Part shown: positions 4,775 through 6,151 of the stretch, in pieces
Layout of the letters: each line of letters begins with the position of its first letter
Numbering within the stretch: position 1 is the stretch's first letter
From: Actinomycetota bacterium
GTDB taxonomy: Bacteria; Actinomycetota; Acidimicrobiia; Acidimicrobiales; Ilumatobacteraceae
DNA: 6,151 nucleotides
Direction of reading: 5' to 3'
Assembly: GCA_026393655.1 (NCBI GenBank)
Contig: JAPKZT010000215.1
Coordinates: 1 to 6,151 of the forward strand
Position numbers and translations under genes: made by a program
The notes under the pieces: generated by a model
The model's database searches: none
Told to the model about the DNA's origin: nothing
Seen by the model: the letters and a program-made list of their open reading frames with translations, nothing else

Positions 4775-6151
4775 TTATCGGTAATCAGCAAGTGCTTTTG
4801 CTACCTCAAGCGCCGGAAACTTACGATAACGAGCAAAGTTTTCACAAAATGTTTCACGCGCTAGACGTACTTCGTCTGATGTCCACCAGAGATCAACATC
4901 CTCCCATACATCAACAATGTGTTGCGCTGCGGACTCAGGACTGTGGTGAAGAATCTTCGCCGACAAAAGTTGCTGATAAAAGCTGTTCGCACGCAGATTT
5001 AATTGCTCATACTTCGCATCCCAAAAAATAATCGTTGGATACACCACCATGAGATTATTCGGAACAGTTGTTTCATTGTACGTAACAACTGATATTCGAT
5101 TACTAGAGAGGGTCTCATTCAGGTCGACACTCCCGAAATCAATTTCAACGGCTCCACCCAAAATTTCTGAAATTTGCTGCCCGGAAACGCGAGCGGGTTT
5201 CCCGATTGAACTTGCGTTTTTCGGACGAATCATTGTCTGGTTACGAATACTTTCGGGCAATAGCAAAACTAATTTCCTTAGATTATCCAAATAAGCACTA
5301 TTGCTCTGCACCCCGAGCATCCCGTAAATATCTGAATTTCGTGTGATCGGACCTAACACAATTAGTACTCCACCATTTCTATTCGGTTTAAATGTTTCAT
5401 GGTGTGACTGAACGCAAGTTGGCCTGACTATTTTTGAATCGTCAGACCAACCCCATGACATAAACCGATCTACAACACTGATTTCATAATTCTCTCCCCA
5501 GCTTTTATATCGCTTTACCCCGTAGCCACCGCCGTGCTGCCCAGAAACTAATTTTGTCGCACCAAAAACACAATGCTCAGCAGACCAAACTTTAAATTGC
5601 TCATTTCGATGCAACAGCGTATTAGTAAAAATTAATTTCGGATGTCGTTTGATCTGAGATGCACTTACTTTGTCTTGTAGTTCTTTAAAACCTTCAAGAT
5701 AAATCGTTGGCAAATTAGCTGCTAATAGTTCACGCAAAAACTTCTCAAACCGTAAACTCGAACTTTTTGAGATCTTAAACTGCTGCCGCGCAACCTCATT
5801 AATCGGATGTGCCGTCAGTTTTGAACTAAATCGCCATAATCGAGGTAGAGATCTCAGTCGCAAATGCATCACAACTAACGCCAACTTAGATTGGACAACT
5901 CCAGCCAGAACAACTTTAGGATTTGGCGAAATTTTCGCTAACAATGTTTCAAGTTTTGATTTTGTCTGCGGTGAAGGCAAGCCAAAATTTACGTTTTGCC
6001 GATATTCAAGCAATTCTTTATTGCGTTCTGGCGACGAGACTAAAATGTTTTCCGTTGCTGACTTTGCCACAAAATTAATCGCCTCAACATAAATGTAATG
6101 ATTCCAGATATCGGTGGCGAACAATAGTGAAGCTTCGTCGTGTGTCACTGG
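4775..6151 (-). CDS. LIC12162-family putative sugar transferase, 5' end cut by window edge
   Basis: The reading frame stays open to the window edge. The first possible start is a GTG at 6148, but the protein already looks mid-domain there, so about 457 residues are visible of a family usually near 600. Numbering from that GTG, the recognisable family features are a TNTLLHRNEQFKVW stretch (175-188), QHGGGYG (204-210), MSWGW (230-234), PTIIFWD (371-377), a SPESAA stretch (403-408) and a WW pair (421-422) near the C-terminus. The layout resembles a GT-B-type transferase whose C-terminal half carries the donor-site-like segment ending in PTIIFWD. The family is named after a Leptospira protein and is found in LPS and polysaccharide loci; its substrate is not established. 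There is no signal peptide or membrane segment in the visible part, so it is probably cytosolic. It ends with TAA, 43 nt before the dehydratase gene. The family assignment is firm, the exact reaction unknown. Confidence 0.82.
   Translation of the reverse strand, partial: PVTHDEASLLFATDIWNHYIYVEAINFVAKSATENILVSSPERNKELLEYRQNVNFGLPSPQTKSKLETLLAKISPNPKVVLAGVVQSKLALVVMHLRLRSLPRLWRFSSKLTAHPINEVARQQFKISKSSSLRFEKFLRELLAANLPTIYLEGFKELQDKVSASQIKRHPKLIFTNTLLHRNEQFKVWSAEHCVFGATKLVSGQHGGGYGVKRYKSWGENYEISVVDRFMSWGWSDDSKIVRPTCVQSHHETFKPNRNGGVLIVLGPITRNSDIYGMLGVQSNSAYLDNLRKLVLLLPESIRNQTMIRPKNASSIGKPARVSGQQISEILGGAVEIDFGSVDLNETLSSNRISVVTYNETTVPNNLMVVYPTIIFWDAKYEQLNLRANSFYQQLLSAKILHHSPESAAQHIVDVWEDVDLWWTSDEVRLARETFCENFARYRKFPALEVAKALADYR

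Noticed and set aside
4271..5294. Plus-strand open frames opposite the dehydratase and the LIC12162-family gene
   Set aside because: Short, without recognisable domains, and fully explained as shadows of the minus-strand genes.
6146..6148. GTG as the true start of the LIC12162-family gene
   Set aside because: The frame remains open to the window edge, no ribosome binding site can be seen, and the protein would lack the N-terminal part normal for the family.

Overview
This window is part of a surface-polysaccharide (O-antigen or capsule type) biosynthesis operon. Every supported gene lies on the minus strand, so transcription runs from position 6151 down to 1. Gaps between genes are short (overlap of 1 nt, or 2, 9, 43 and 58 nt), and no stretch over 100 bases lacks a gene. 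The DNA is AT-leaning and Shine-Dalgarno signals are mostly weak. That fits many free-living bacteria, and I cannot name a phylum from this window.

In transcription order the genes are: (1) the C-terminal three quarters or so of a LIC12162-family putative transferase (4775-6151, cut by the window edge); (2) a WbjB/FnlA/CapE-type UDP-GlcNAc 4,6-dehydratase/5-epimerase (3694-4731); (3) an RmlD-like sugar-nucleotide reductase broken into two reading frames (3071-3694 plus 2871-3092), apparently with a short internal loss; (4) a 2-oxoglutarate/Fe(II) oxygenase (2075-2812); (5) a WbjD/FnlC/CapG-type UDP-HexNAc 2-epimerase (933-2072); (6) a GT4-family glycosyltransferase, also broken into two frames (702-923 plus 1-804) and cut by the other window edge.

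Genes 2, 3 and 5 form the three-enzyme route that turns UDP-GlcNAc into a UDP-activated 2-acetamido-2,6-dideoxy-L-hexose. The middle enzyme is RmlD-like and lacks the cupin domain of CapF/WbjC. The product may therefore be UDP-L-QuiNAc (by way of UDP-L-RhaNAc) rather than UDP-L-FucNAc. The GT4 enzyme is the likely transferase for that sugar, the LIC12162-family protein probably adds or modifies another residue, and the oxygenase may hydroxylate a sugar or a substituent.

The points most worth checking are the two broken genes in an otherwise intact operon, the oxygenase inserted inside the usual triad, and the identity of the sugar. I found no RNA genes, CRISPR arrays, insertion sequences or convincing terminators.
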